From positions 31,075,058 to 31,139,057 of the forward strand of contig NC_134277.1 of NCBI RefSeq assembly GCF_949628215.1: a DNA stretch of 64,000 nt. Reading direction: 5' to 3'. The stretch is from Phalacrocorax aristotelis. Taxonomy: Eukaryota; Chordata; Aves; Suliformes; Phalacrocoracidae. This document shows, piece by piece, positions 36,614-51,600 of the stretch; positions within the stretch are counted from its first letter, which is position 1, and every line of letters starts with the position of its first letter. The notes below the pieces were generated by a model, which saw only the letters and a list, made by a program, of their open reading frames with translations, ran no database searches and was not told the DNA's origin. The position numbers were made by a program, and so were the translations under genes.

Positions 36614-39600
36614 GTAGGCAGCGGGGGCGCGGGGGTCGGGGCGGGCAGCGCCCCGGCTGCGGGCTGCGCGCCGCTTGCGCCTTCGCTGCGCTCCGGGGGA
36701 TCGGGACCCGGAGTTTCTCCCCCTCCGTTTTCGGAGGGCTGCATGTGTGGAGCTTCCCAGTGGAGGCGCTTAAGTAACACAAGTAGGGCTACAGCCAGGG
36801 ATGTGGGTGATGCCAAGCCGCGGCGGTGCTGAGGGGTTCCGGGGGTGAGAAAGTGGGGTATGACGGAAAGGTGAATGTTTGCTTGCTCTGCGATGTTCCA
36901 TGTGAAAAGTGTGGAAGGGTTAAAGTCAAGTCTCGCCCGCATCCGACCAACATTAACAAGTGAAAACCTGCCTTCGTTCACCTCAGTTTTCTTGCCTCTC
37001 TTTCCACTGGGACCAAAATTTCATCTCGGCCGTCTCCCCGTGGCGTGGTTGCACTGCTTTGTGTCCAGATGTTGCCTTTTTCAGCTAGAGTAATTTTGCT
37101 TTCTGATGATTCAGCTATGGGAGGCAAAGCGACCAGGTTTTCTGTAAAACCTCTTCTCTTTAATCTCAGTCTGACAGCCTAGTAAAGCCCCCCCGAGGTA
37201 ACTGGGAACACCGGAATTGGGCTGACGTCTTTTGCCTTCAACCTTGACTAGCACAGTGTTTACAGCAAAACAGAAGTCTGACGTAAGGATGCATTTTAGG
37301 TGACTTCCTCATTTACTGGCTGTTTCTTGAGACTTGCTTGGCAGGTCCCCATGTCATCTGACCACAGTGCTTGCTGTGTAGCTGCCCAAGATCTAGTACT
37401 TTGTTCTTGTTTCACCATCTCAAGGTTTGTTTGTAGGCAATCATCCCGGTGAATGCGCATAAAGACCAATGTGTATTAACATTAATGTGTTTGAGTTGCT
37501 GTGGTTTTCATTGTGCTTTTGGATGCATTGAAAAAGAATAGCAAATAAAGCTGGGATTGTTTCTGCATAAATGTTTGAAGCTTTAGTTTTGCGTGTGTTA
37601 TGAGTTATCCAGCTGGCATGTGTGATAGTGTCTGTCTTTGACAAGAGTGTAATCATAGATGGCAGGGTAAACTAACTTATGTCAGACGTTCTTATGCCAA
37701 CAGCACTGCTAGTTAATAGCAGGGCTTGGCTATTTAGACCTTTGTTAATGAAGCTAGAACTATTTTTGTACTAGTTAAGGTATTGTAGATACTTCTCAGG
37801 GAAAGATGCAAGGACTCTCTGCAACTGGGAGTGAAGTCAAAACAGTGACTGACACTTGCACTAATTAAAACTTCTCTGTGCTAAAGATCTTCCCTTGTAC
37901 ACGCTGAAGCACATCTCGTGCTGATGTGGTAATATCCGGATATTGTAAATAGCTTCAGGTAATCTGGGCACATGTTGTTCTTGTGCAGCTGGCAGGTTGG
38001 CAGCAGCCTGGCTAGCTGCTGGGAAATCCCTTTCTGCTTGCAAGATGCTCCAGGAGTGGGGTGGAGATGCTTAAACACTGCTGCAAGTTTCATAGCAACA
38101 GGAGACGAGAGCCTCATACAAGGCATATGGGGAAGGGCAGCCAGACCCAGGGCAAGAGTGGGAATCACTTTGGTGTTTTTGCTGACTGATTCTCACCACT
38201 GTTGTGTACACCAAACTTTTCCCTTGTGAGCAAAGGCTGAATAACCTGTGTGCCAGGAAGACCTCAGTAGGGTCTTTCTGAAGAATTCCCATAAACAGTC
38301 TCTGAACAGTTACAGCAGTCATTATCAGTCAGACTTTGGGATGGAAAGGAATGTGAAATTAGACTGGTGGAAACCCTATAGACTTTGGGCTGAGATACTT
38401 AGAAAGGCCTTGCTGTTTGACATGGTCCTATTCCTGCCTGTCATCTGTGGCATGTGTTATTGTGTGAGCCTCATATGGTGGCTTTGAGCCTGAACAGATT
38501 CTGACTTCACCAAAAAAAGACCCCAAATTCAGAATAAAAGCAGAGGATTGAATTTGCATATAGTGGCAAACTTCTTCCTAATACCTTGCTTGGGCATACC
38601 CAAGGGGTTAGAAGGAGGTTTAGACCATGGGGGGATGGTCTGTGACCTTGATGTGCAGAGAGGCTTGTGCTGTGACTGGCATCCTAGGGTTAAAGTGACC
38701 AAACAGTTGTTCCTCCAGGCTGAAGCTTCCTATGCGTCAGCCAGTTTTACCAAATATCTTGCCTATGGTGAAGTGCTGTCCAGGTCAGGTAATTTCTGAA
38801 CAAGCTAATTCAGGTGCTGCGATGATGCTGGCATGGCCAAGCACTCAGTGTGGATCTGTGTCACATGGTAGCTGGATCCATTTTTAACTTTGCTCAGAGA
38901 TCCTGGCACAGTTGAGGGATGTCTTAGTAGCTAAACTACTAATCCTTTACTTGAAACTATCACTAATGGAAACAATGTGTACTATGCCAGTATGAGGCTA
39001 CTTGTGGGAGTAAGACTGACTCTACCCCACATAGTATCTTTAACAAAACCATGCATGGTATTTTTAAAATATTTTTTTAACCCTTGTCCCCAGAGATTAA
39101 GTGATAAGACCTATTCATATGTACCAGTATCTAATCTGGTAAAAAATTTTGGTTTTTCCTATATACCCTGGCTTATTTATAGCTGGTTGTGCCTCAGGCT
39201 ATAAGGTAAATCTGTTTTTCCTACAAGCTTGAATAACCTGTACTTGGATTGATGTTCACTTCTTTAACAGGATTTCACTGAGTATTTTATCACATAGGAG
39301 TTGTGAGACTGAGCCTGGTAGTGGTTCATATCTCTAACACTGTTCCAAAACCATTCTTCTTCAGCCCTGAACCCTGTTGTGTAATTGCAAGCAATAGATC
39401 TGAAGGGTCTAGTCCTAACAGACATGAATAACCCTATTTTAAAAACAAACAAATAAAAACAACAAAAAAAACCAAACCCCAAGCTTTACCATCAACTTTA
39501 AGGTGGTACCCAGGTCTGAGAAAACATATTGCCATATAGCAAGTTTTTCTGTCACTGAGAGATGAGTATTTTTTTTCAGAGGTTCTTGTGTTATGTCCTG

Positions 39601-42600
39601 CTTTCAGCAATGTTTTTTATCTTTTCTGGGGCAAGCCTTATGTTCTTCTTTTTCCTGTGCCCCCATTATTCTTTGGATCTTTTCCCTGTTTCATCTCTGC
39701 TGCTTTCTGGAGGCTTCTATTGCATCTGTGTCACCACAAAAGCTGTGGTGGTGGCAGCGGTAACACTCCTCCTTGGAGAAGCCCCGATTTTTGGGGGCAG
39801 AGGGGAGTTGTCCTGTGGCATTTGCACTGCTGGGCCATGAATAGGGCACTCTTTCTCCCTAAGAGAGGAGCTAGGTCTGTGATGCCGTTAGGTAACCCTG
39901 TCCCCCCTCTGCCATGCTTCATTCTTTCCTAATACCTTACTGACAGGCTTCCTGTGATACAAGTGACTTGCTACAACATGAGGTGACACCAAGACCTCAC
40001 TACGCACTTCCCCTTCTCCCACAGCCTGTGAGAGGTATCTCTGGACTGTCTGGAGCTCTACGGTAGTTTTCCACTCAGTCACCTAGAGGCAAGGAAATGG
40101 TTAATATAAGTGAGAAGCTGCTCTTGACAACTGTGCTTGTGTACCAGCATCTCCCTCTTACTTAGAAAGAAAATATAAAAACTAAATGGGAAACTTCACC
40201 TTTCCTTACTCTTCAAAAGTTCTTGAGAAGCAAGTTTTTTGAGACTTGATCCTACTTGTGCTCTTCCTGAAACAATCAAAAGTGCTGAAAATGTTAATCA
40301 AAAATGTATGGACCTGTGCTAAAAGTTTTGTTTTAATATGTAGCCTACTTTGCAGTGTGATTAGGCCATCAATATACTAGTTAAGGAGGCCATTTTGCCA
40401 CAGTCCTCAGAAGAGGCTAATCTGTGAAAGGTACAAAACTGTGACCTAATGAAGCAAATATCTGAGCCCCAAAGCTGCTTTTCTTTCTCCCAGCTGTACC
40501 AGGCAACCTAATAAAAGATATCTAAGCAAAATACCCTTTGCTTGTGTTATAGTGTCAATAGGACTGCTCTTGTGTTATTTTAACGTCATGGCTTGGCAGG
40601 TTGCTCTTAGCATATATATATGGTTTACCATCTAATCTTCCCTTTGACATGACCTTCCTTGGGTCTTTACATGCCAACTCAAGGTCCAAAAATCACTACT
40701 GTAGACACTTGTCATGCTAAAGTCACTTCAAATTTCCTATTGCTCAAAGAGGCTGGAAGAAGACAAACTTGGCTATTTTTCACTGTTTCTTATTAATGCA
40801 GTTCTACAAATAGTTAAGAAATTGTCTGGATGGTCATGCATTTGGTGGTGAACAAGGTTATGATGTAGTGCTTGGTTGCAACATATACATGGGCAGTATA
40901 ACCTGCTGAGGCAATGCCTAATTGTCACAGAAACAATTTCCCCAACAGAATTATTAGTGGTTTATAGACATAATATTTCATCTTATTTCAGGGAAAGAAT
41001 GTACGCAGGATGAAAGCACAGCTGCAGCTATCTTTGCTGTTCAAATGGATGATTATTTAGGAGGAAAGCCTGTGCAGAGTAGAGAAATTCAAGGATATGA
41101 GTCTACTGAGTTTGTGAGCTACTTCAAAGGAGGAATTAAATATAAGGTAAAGAGCAACTGTCAAAATGTATCCTAAAAATACATGTAACATTTTTCCCCA
41201 AGTAAAATAAAATCTTTTGCTTTGTATCTGTTACTGAAATTTTGAAAATTGTTTCTTAATGTGAGTGGTTTTAGATCTGAACTACCTGTCCTAAACTATA
41301 GGGGTCCCAATAAGTCCTTGTACAGAAAGCAGCAGCTTGTTTACCAGGGTCTCTTCTGATAACAGAAAACCTGTCCCAGTCATTCCCTCCCCCTGCAAAT
41401 GAAGCTATCCTGAGATTTCACACTTGTGTGTCTAAGGGTGCTCACAGTAGGGACTCTCTGTATTTGGGACACAGTAAATTTCACAGAAACCATTTTTATG
41501 TTGTAGACTGAATTATTTTGTTCAAGTGTAGAACCCAATGTGCTTAAGTGGTTAAAAACACGAGCAGAGTGGAAAAGACCAAAACCTCACTTTAGTCTAA
41601 AAATGGTACTTTTGCAGTCTACTGCAGTTTTTATCTTTGAGGTAGATAAAAAAAACCTCCAAAATACTTTTCAGGAAAATATTATGTTTTAAAAAGCTGT
41701 AGTGTCAGCCTCCTTGTTGTGTCACTTCCAGAAGCGGAATCTTTGGAAGGAAATTGTCTGAGACATCTGTGTCTTTTAAGAAAAGTCATGTGTCTCCTGA
41801 GAATCCCCCTGTAGTAGGAGCTCTGGGAGCCATTGCTCAATCAGTCTTTCTCCCATTATGGAGGTTTGTAACTTGTCACAGTCTACAGAACCAGTTCAAA
41901 GCTTTTAACTCTGCTTGCGTAAGAGAGCTTGACAGTGATCTTCATTTTTTTTTAACCCTGCTTTGTAATTTCAAGAGACACTTTCTATTCCAACCCAAGA
42001 TCTGGGTCTCCTGAAGGAGTGGGGAATACTGCCTCACTGAGGCAGACAACCAGGCCAGTTTGCAGGAATAAGTTAGGCTTAAACTTACACTTTATAGATT
42101 GTAAATCAGTAGTTTGATCTTGCTTCCCCCAGTTTGATGCTCTTTGCTAGGTTGCCTCCTAAGTTGCAAATATTACTCTCAGAAAATTATAGAGCTGCTG
42201 TGGAATGACTCCTCCCTCTACACATAACCAGGCACCAAAACCACCTAGACCTCTGAATTTGAGGAAGCTGTGAAAACTTGTACAGGAGCTGCATACTCCT
42301 CTGCTTTCCCTTAGTCCTCATTCGATAACCTACTAATTTTTGCCGTAACAGAGTACTTCAGCATTACCTTATCCTCTGGATGATGCAGGAAAGTGCAGTA
42401 AATCCTGTGCTTTCCCTTTCCCCATTCATCTGAAAACTCTTTGAAGCAGGGTGATATCTGCTCCCTCAGATAAAGACTTACACCTGAGAGTTCAGCAGCA
42501 GCAGTGTTCCCCAAGTCCATCTGGTCTGTGGTCAGCACGGTTAAACAGTATATTATTTTGGCTTACCTCTCACTGCATAAACTATTTTTTCCCCTGCTAG

Positions 42601-45600
42601 CTCCTCAGCTGTAGCAAAAAGGTAAATTTGCAGAAATTAAACTGAAATAAAGCTTGCTGCTTTGTTGTTTTGTTTTATTCAGGCAGGTGGTGTTGCCTCT
42701 GGATTTAATCATGTTGTTACTAATGATCTGAGTGCTCGGAGGCTTCTGCATATCAAGGGCCGGAGAGTTGTAAGAGCCACAGAAGTCCCCCTGGCTTGGA
42801 CCAGCTTCAACAGAGGAGACTGTTTCATTATTGACCTTGGAGCTGTAAGTCTTTCCTAGAGCAAAATGCACTGAAAAGTAAGAGATGCAGCATCCCTTCT
42901 AAGGTCTGAGTCACCCCCTAAAGTGCACAACTGATCTTGTCACTCACCCAAACTGACAGAAAGAATCTGTTTTAGAAAATTGGTTTTAGTGTCATGACAC
43001 TTTGAAGGTTCAAAACTGCCCTAAATGTTTTCTGAAGTATGCACAGATTATCATTCAGGAAACAGTCCTCTTTCTCACTCAAGGCATTGGGGTTTCTTAC
43101 TGCTGATGTTTGAACCTGAAGCTGTTCACAGTAAGTCCTGTCTGGCTTTGACACTACCAGCTGAATGGGATCAGTGCTAGGGTTCAGAGCAGAACATAGA
43201 TTGGACCTTTCTCTTAAGGACATTTCTTCATATTCATAAAGCTTTGATCATGACAATTTACCCTAAAGGAATAGCTGCAAAAGAATTTGTCATAATAAAC
43301 TTGTCGTAACAATATGTTATAAAACTAATTAAGTATTTCAAGAACAATCCTATACTTCAAGGCTTTCTGCTGAAAGCAAGTAGAGAGACTTAGCACAGAA
43401 GCATATGGACAGATATGATAATTTTGCTTGCTTTAGATGACTTACAGTATAGTACTGTCACCTTAGTATCAAAAAGTCTTAAAATGAATTCTAAAAATAG
43501 CAGCTGAGATGTAGCCCATGCCAGTTAGAGGCTAGTTATTAGTTTGGAATTATTCCCATGCCTCATATGCTGACACTTATAAAATTAAGAGCATATGATA
43601 GAAAATCATTTATCTGCAAGGCAGAAACTGCAGTTGGTCTTAACTGGCGTGCTTTACAAGGAAGTGGTCAGCGACTTCAGCAAGATTTCAGAGAAGAGTT
43701 CCCTGATCTGTTTAAGAGGAGCTATTCTGAACTCGTGTTATAGGTGTGGCTGCTTCTTCTGAAAAACATCCCCTGATATGATAATTGAAGATATTGGTAT
43801 CAAATAGTTACATTGATTGTCTGTTAGAATTTTGTCATGCCTACCAGTCTTCAGGTAAAGCAACAGTCAGTGTTTTCCTAACATTATACCATCCCTCTTG
43901 TGACACTGCGGTCTAATCATCTGAAGCACCCAAGTGATCGGTACCAAACAGCTACTTTTCGATGTCACTTTGTATTTAGGATGCATAGAAGGTTTAAATT
44001 ATCGATTCCCTTTCCGAGTTAACCAATGGGAGATTGGAAAGTTGGAACTAAACATCGATAGCAAGTGTTGCTTTTGCAGTCAGGCTGTCACAGGGCTTGA
44101 GTTTTCTGGTTTGGAGTTAACCTCCCATCGACAGCCTGTGGAACTGGGTGTACTCCATGAGTTTGACTTGTCCTGACCCTTATTGTGACACAGTTACCCA
44201 GTTCACCTAAAGTAATTAATTAAGTCACACTGCAGACATGGCAGTGACACTGATGAAACACACTATGGGTATGTAGTGGTGTTATGTGTATAGGTTGGGG
44301 TTCATCCCTTTTGATGAGATGTGTTGAGAGGAGAGCACTGTTACTAAGCAATTTAAATGTAATTTGGCTTTAGAGTCTTGATTTCTAATACTGAACATAC
44401 ATTGTGAGCCTTTTTCTTTTTTAGTTTCTGGTTTCTGATTTCCTGTTTGACAAGATAGAGGTCAAGAAGCAATGCAGCCCTGTGTCTTTGTAGGAAGAAA
44501 GATTAGATATGAACAACAACTAGAACTGCTTTTTTCCACGCTATGGGAAATGTCAGTCAAATCACATGACTAATAACAGTTCTTGGTCTTGCCACATCAG
44601 TGGTATACGAGGGATGGGCTTTCCTGGATGTATTGACAAGTTAAAGAAAAAAGGGTTTCAGCATCTAGACACCTGTAGTAATTTCATCATAGGTTATTAT
44701 GTAAACCAGACCTTTCTTGTGGGAGATGAAAAGGGAATGTGTAAAATACTTCAAGATGAATATATGTAAGTCTAGTGAAGTACCTATAGAGAAATAGGTG
44801 TGATAGAAAATACATGTGTCAGAGTGGAACCTTGAGCAAGTTTTATAAGAACTGTATTTCAAGCTGCAATAACTGTATTTCAGATTCAAATTTTCCATGA
44901 TTAGAGGCCCTTTGTAAATAGGTGAGTTTTTACAGGACCTCTTAATTTAATTTAGAGGTCCTTTCAAAGAAGGAAAGAAAAAAAGATTTTGGCTCCAGTA
45001 GATTCTTTTACTTAATTGAAGTAAAATGAATCTTAAGTAGGGTTGCTCTTGAGTAGTGGGATTTATTGCAAGGTACTACTGAATCATTGTCTGAGAATAA
45101 TGGGCAGTAATTGCATAAAATAATGAGCCTATGGTCAGTGCTTTTAATTTCAAATTATTCTAGCATGTCAGATAAGATGATTTTCCAAGACTTACTTTCC
45201 CCAGTCTCTTAGCTAACTAGAAGGATGGTCTCCATGTTACTGCAAAACTGCTTGTGCAGTCCATTTCCTGTTACATTTTATCAAGCCACTTAACTAATAT
45301 AATAAAAAAATCATTTCAGTTTTCCCACTGAGCTCAATTTACAGCAGTATTTTAAACCTGTGATTTGAACAGATAAGGGAAAATTAAGAAAGATAATAAT
45401 TATCAGGAATAAAATCATTAGTCACTAAGGTTTCCCTCCTGGTGATAACACCTTAAGTAAAAAGCATTTCCAGCTAGGTTCGCATATTTACAGTTCAGGT
45501 TCTGATGGTTACCTCATACCGATATCTGTTACTAAACCACATTCGCAGCACTCCAGAGATCCTGCCCAGGTCTCACCTTGCCTCCTTTGAACTCTCTAGG

Positions 45601-48600
45601 TTGGAACAGAAAATAGCTGCAGGTGGCAGAGCAAACACTGTCTTTGATATGAGGGGAGTATATTAGCTGTGGGTATTGTGCAAAGACCTTTTAGTCAATC
45701 TTCGGTAAGACCATGTCATGAGCACTGTGACCACAAGACTTACGTTCCAGTGCAGTGAGTGATCCAGGAGGGTGCCTGGGGTGCCAGACCCTGATTTATG
45801 ATTTTTTTTCTACAAAGGATTTTCATCACATCTCCTTCATAAATCTGGGAATCTCCCTGTAAGGAAGCCTTTGGGACAGAGCAGGCAAGAGAAGTACAAG
45901 GCAGTTGCTGAGAAGGATTTACATAGGTCTGGAGTGAAGCACACCTTACCTTGTCAGGTGCTGCATAGCACATCATGTCCTGCATAGCTGTGCTCAAGCC
46001 CTTCCAAAAGCCATGGTCTTCTGCCACACTTACCACCCCATCATTTTGGCTGGAGGGTGCTGAGCTCTGCCTGGTGTCCCACCTGAGAGGCACCAGGACG
46101 GGTTTGGCAGTTTTTGGTGGCCATAAACTTGTCTGGCCTTGCTCTGTGCTGTCCCCTTTACCTCCAGATACAGCTCTCCTTGCATCACCTCATCCTCCAG
46201 CCACCTCTTCATAGCCACATCCCTTTTTCTCCCTCCATCACCAAGACAAATCCTCAAAACAGCAAGGGGCACGAGAGGGCACGGAAAATGACCATGGAAG
46301 GGAAGGAAAAAGATTAATCACTGTGCCATTCAGAGAGTGACAGACACACTGTTTCCCAGGCTATTTTAGTATTATCCAGATGCATACATTAATATAGCTT
46401 ATATCTGTATATTTCTGATAAGATATGCTAAAGACTTTCATCTCTTGTCAGTTTTCTTAGTGATTGGTTTAAAGTGGGAAGGAAGCTTACCAGTATTGTG
46501 AAGTTCACCCTATGTACATTGGTGTTATACAAAACGTGGAGTTGAGATGCGTTGATAATCTGGGTAGTTATCAAAACATGGAGCATCAGTAACAGAAGCA
46601 GTAAAACTACATGAAGTGATCTGCTGATTTTATTGAAAGCTGCTCAACTCGGTTTGGGAAGCTCTGCTGTATGAAGGGTGTCTAAAGTTGTGTACTTAGT
46701 GACCAGCAAAAATATCCTCTATGCATTTGTTCAGTTAGAGCTTTGTAACTCTAAGACTTGGTTTTCTCTGGCTGACTTCCCTCTTGATGGGAGGCAGCAG
46801 CAGTGCTATAAGCCAAGTGACTTCAGAGGGCAGGGAGAGGGCTGCGTACCATTCTGCCTCCTGGAAGAAATGAGGACATGGTTGTTAAAATAAGGGCGGG
46901 GGGGTGGGTGGGATGTATGATAAATACCAAGCAGTTCTGAGCTTGGGCCTGATTGAGAGTGGAAAGTTTTGTCAGCACAATCAAGGTTCTGCTAATGAAA
47001 TGTTACCCTTCTTCCCAAAGGAAGAATGCAGATGGTGAGGTGATAATTATGTCTCAAGTGATGACTGAAGGTAAACTGCACTCAGTTGTCCATCCTTCCC
47101 ATTCCTATAGTGATGCTTATAAACTGAGTTATAAACAGCCAAAAGGTTGCTGGTTTGAAATTTAAGAGCCTGTGGTGTGCTTAAAAACAACTTGTTGTGC
47201 CATTCAGCAATGTATGTACTTCTCAAGAGCTCCGTGAATCACAAATGAAAATTACAATATTAGAACTCAAAAGTATGAGACACAATAAAGCTGTTGTGAT
47301 CATGTATCTGTCAGCATGCTCCTATTTCACCTCCTGATGTAATAGGTATGTCAAAAGGAAAAACACTACTATCTTGCACAAAGAAGCTAGAAAAAAAATT
47401 CAAGCAGAAAGTCTGGCTTTTTTGACAGCTGTTTTTCATAAAACCTGTTAACTTACTATAGATTAAATTATGTTTACAGAAAAGAATATTAACTTCTGCT
47501 TTTTAACAGCAAAAGGCCAAAAGGACAGATACCCCATAGTCATAATCATAAAGCAAGTATGATTCAGCATCACACTGCAACCTTAAGCACAGCTGTAGTT
47601 TTGTTTGCTTCTGCAATCTCCCTGCACTCTTGCATGCACTATCTCTTCTAGGTGGCTTTGCTTCTCTTCCTTTAGAGAAACCAGTTCACAATCAGCATAT
47701 TAGTTGCTTTATTAAAGTCACTGTGTGGGTATAAACAGGACTGGAAGAGCAGATTCTTGCATGTTCAATGCATGTTTCATGATTCAATTCAGTTTGAATC
47801 AAATTCAATCAAAGCTTGAGTTCCTCACTGTAAGCTTCTCCTTCTAGTTGTTTTCTCTGGCACTAACAACCGACGAGTCACGTCCTTTTCCCATGTTTTT
47901 CATTCACATGTTTCTCCTACAATGAACCTCTTCTCCAGTTTCCCCCAGCTGGGAGTTAAACTATAACTTGTGCTATAGCAGGGAGTTGCCAAACCAGTAG
48001 CAGAGCTTAAAGAACTAAACTGCTTTACTTTAACTTTATGGACTTATTAACAGCTTCAAAATGTGGTTATATTTACGCACAGTGTGTCTTAGTAAGCAAG
48101 CATGCATCTCACTTTTCTGTAAATCTGTGAACCAGTTATTTTTACAGCTCCAGTAGCGTAAAATCCAGCATCCTGGAAATTGTTATAGTCCTAAAGTCAT
48201 CAGATGGAGGAAAAATAAATATTAAGCCTTCCCCCCCACCCCCCTGCCCGCCCTTCTATATGGGCTTGGAAGGCTTCCCCTCGCCCCCACCTGTATGCAG
48301 AAAAGTGGCTGAAAGAGAGACCATCTTTAAAGCTTCAGGTGGACAGGACATAAGTGTATCCACAAGGATTCAGTTAGGTTACTTTTTTCCCTGACGCTAT
48401 AGAGAATCCAGATGTTTTGCTGTTTGAGCTGCTGTTGTTTAGAATTAATATCGTCCTGGTACTCACCCCTTAATGCACTGTGGTATAGCAACAACTATTC
48501 CTAGAATATACTAGCAAAACAGGTATGAGAGGAAAAATTGAATGTAGTAAGTGTATGACTGTGGTACATCTGACTTATTTTTATTCTGACAATTTGTTCC

Positions 48601-51600
48601 AGTTGAATCACATGTGAGACTCCAAGACTGGTTACAAAGACACTACTGTAATTACACCAGGCCAGGCTCGTGGTGGCCTCAGCAGCATTCTGGCTGAATG
48701 AATTCAGAGTTTGTTCTGGATTATCAAAACTGCACTACTTTCAATGATTCTCTGTATTACAGTTTCCACAAATGTAGAAGGCAGATCTGATTAATATGTG
48801 AAATTATAATTTTTTAAATTCTTTTCCCTGCCTGTATCAAGAACTCAACAGTCAAGGCAGGAAAAAAAAATTGAATACTTTAACGAGAAAAGTGTCTCTG
48901 GAAGCCTGTATTAACCTGGTTCAATCCAAACATTCTTCTTAATATATATGTCAGTTCCTAAAACAACTGGATGTCAGTGAACTGACAAAAAGTGCGGTAA
49001 CCTAGTCACTTTTATTCAGTTTTATTCTTCAGTTATTTTCTCCACTGTTTGGACTTTGTTTTCTTGATTTATCCCTCCTTTTTTTACTTAAAAAAAAAAA
49101 AAGCAAGCTGCACACTCTTGTTTTAGGGCTCACCAAAAACTTGGTGCTTGAATTACAAACATCAAAGTAATGATGTACATTTGTTTTGCAAACACTTCTA
49201 CTGAGAACTGAAGGCATTGGAAGCATTTCTGTTGTTTGCAGTTCATATAAAAACTTTTTTTCCAAGTCTATTTGTTTTGTATTGGCATTTTTCTTTTAAG
49301 TCTGCTTAACTTTAATTGAAGAGACTAGACTTTAGCAAAGAACAGTTTCAGCTAAAATGAACTCTTGCCTTATCAGAACAGCTGTTTATTAATGACCATG
49401 AAGAGAATGAATGGAGTCTCAGCTGAGTGCACGCCAATTATTTTGATAGTAGCATGATAAGTATAAAAGCTTTTCCCATATTCGTGCATGTTCTGTCTGC
49501 CTCTAGCTTTGCTGGTTTTTTCTACTTCCCTCAAGAAGTGGTCTCTTAGATTCATTCACACATGAGCATTAGGAGTGCAGGCTCCCTTGGGCACTCTGTA
49601 TCACAGCTGCTCTTCTCCTAACCCACCATTCTGTCCAAGCCTCAACAGCCTTTCTTCTACGCACCCACTGTGAAACCACTCCAGTGGCTTTCTGTGATGT
49701 TGTTATTTGCCCAAGTTCTGATCAGCTTCTTTCTAATAAATGGAAGCAGCTAAGCCTAAGAGAAGAGAGGAATTAAGGCAGTAATAACTTTACAAACCTT
49801 TTCTTGCATTTAGCCCTTTTGTATGAGTTGGGGGAGTAAAGAGAATTAGTATGGTGTTTCACATGAGTGAGGAAATTTAGCTGAAGGACTTCTTTTTGTG
49901 CTAAGCCTCTCTGCCTCATAGCTGTGCCTCTGTAGCTAACGTGGTTTGTAGGAACAGAAGGCAACATGTCCTGACTGACATACATTAAGTCAGCGTAAGT
50001 TACATCATGTTGATGTGACAGGATGCACACTATAGATTTAGATGACTCTCAACTAAAAGTGGTAATGTTTTTTTAAATTGAGGTGCAGTTACATTCTGGG
50101 AGCATGTTCTGGTGTAGGTGTGGGCAAAGGTGGACAGGTTTAGGGTACATCAGGACCTGCCAACAAAGAATGGAGGTACACCAGCTTGTGATACTTGGCT
50201 TAAAGTCTTTCCTTAATGAGAGCTTAAATTTTTATTTTAATATTTTTAAGATTGGTGAGACTTAACCTCTTAAATATTTCACTGCTATTTTCTACCAGAC
50301 TTGAAGTTTCACAACACATTTGCTTCGTTCATCAGATTGATGAATTTCATTTTGAAATGTTCAAAGAGTTGCACAACCTATTTAATTTGTTTAGCTTTTT
50401 AATGTCTCTTCATGTAAGAGAATGCAAATTGGCCATTACAGTACGGGCCTGGAAATTACTAGGTAATTCAACAAAGATACAGGGTTAAAACACTTGTATC
50501 CTCAGGACAGGTTTGTAACTAGAACAAAACTGAGTTCTCCACAGATTTAAGTTTCTTGGCTTTTGATTTCATTGTCCTGGCTAATATACACACAAAATTT
50601 GTGAACTCCGCACCAGGATGCGGAGTATATTTTCATTTGTCTCCAAACAGAGCAGGCTGCCAGTTGGATACAGAGGTGGCTGTGTTAGAAGGGAAAATTT
50701 GTTATTATGTCACTTCTGAAATAAGCAATTTGTTTGTTTGTTTTTCCTTTTCTTGCTCTATGTGCCATTGGGGTCTGGAGCAGGAAGGCAGGAGGAGTGC
50801 TTTCACAATCCCCCTCCTTACAAGGAAAAGTGCCAAGGTACTCTTACTCAGAGTTACACGAGCCGTGCATAATCATCCTGCTGCACATTTCTGCATAGAA
50901 GCTAAACACTGAGTCATTTTTAATGTGCTGTAGAAATATCAAGTGACTTGCTCAAGGTCAATTTGCAGGCCAGAGGCTATCAGGAATGAAAGTAGTGAAT
51001 CCTGCTACTCTATAACTAGAAGACCAAACCGTGCCCTAGAAATGTGCAGATGAGGAGAGACCTTGCTATGACCACAGTGTGCGTGGCACAGACCCTGTTT
51101 GCCTGCCTGACTCCCTTCAGGGTGGTCATTGTGATTATTCATGATACCATTTGCTCACCCTCAGCTGCTAATTGTCCCACTGTGATCCAACAAGTATATT
51201 GATATCAACAACCATTAATATCAGGTAGCAGAATTGCTCTCTTCCATAGCACATCTCTCAAACTCTGTTAAAGAAGTAATAAAAAAAAATGCTGCTAGTA
51301 CAAACTTCTGAAAATAAACTGGGTTTGGCACAGGAATTACTGATGAATGAAGTTCCTTTTGAGGGGAGTGAACACTTGAAGCCTGTTTTCATTTTAATGG
51401 AAACATTTTTTTGTCAGCCCGCCAATTCAAAATAAGTTTAGCAAAACAAGCCTAAAAATAGTGAAGGTGTAGTACAGCTAAGAAATTGTGAAAGCACTGA
51501 GTGAGCTAAAGCTAAATACCAGATTATGGCCCTAGTTGAGCACTTTTTTATATATATATATATATGTGTGTGTGTGTCTCTAAAAATAAACATGAGTAAT

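Larger units (their letters stand above)
36236..36690 (+). promoter_or_regulatory. SCIN: CpG-rich island over the SCIN promoter and exon 1
   Basis: Sequence changes abruptly from AT-rich to very GC- and CpG-rich at about 36236, and back to ordinary composition soon after exon 1. The island contains a GC box (GGGGCGGGG, 36263-36271), the TATA box at 36351 and the first coding exon. It is the only long CpG-dense segment in the window, which independently supports the transcription start. Open frames on both strands here, including a long reverse-strand one, are explained by the lack of AT-rich stop codons. Confidence 0.85.

Noticed and set aside
36217-36981. Long reverse-strand open frame of 254 codons
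   Set aside because: It overlaps the SCIN promoter and exon 1 in a CpG island where stop codons are rare. The product is low-complexity Pro/Gly/Ala/Arg with no family resemblance.
43558-44176. Two open frames of 61 and 80 codons inside SCIN intron 3
   Set aside because: They have no similarity to the gelsolin family, and exons 3 and 4 join perfectly without them. An additional exon here would interrupt the conserved G2 sequence between LGA and EIYQ.
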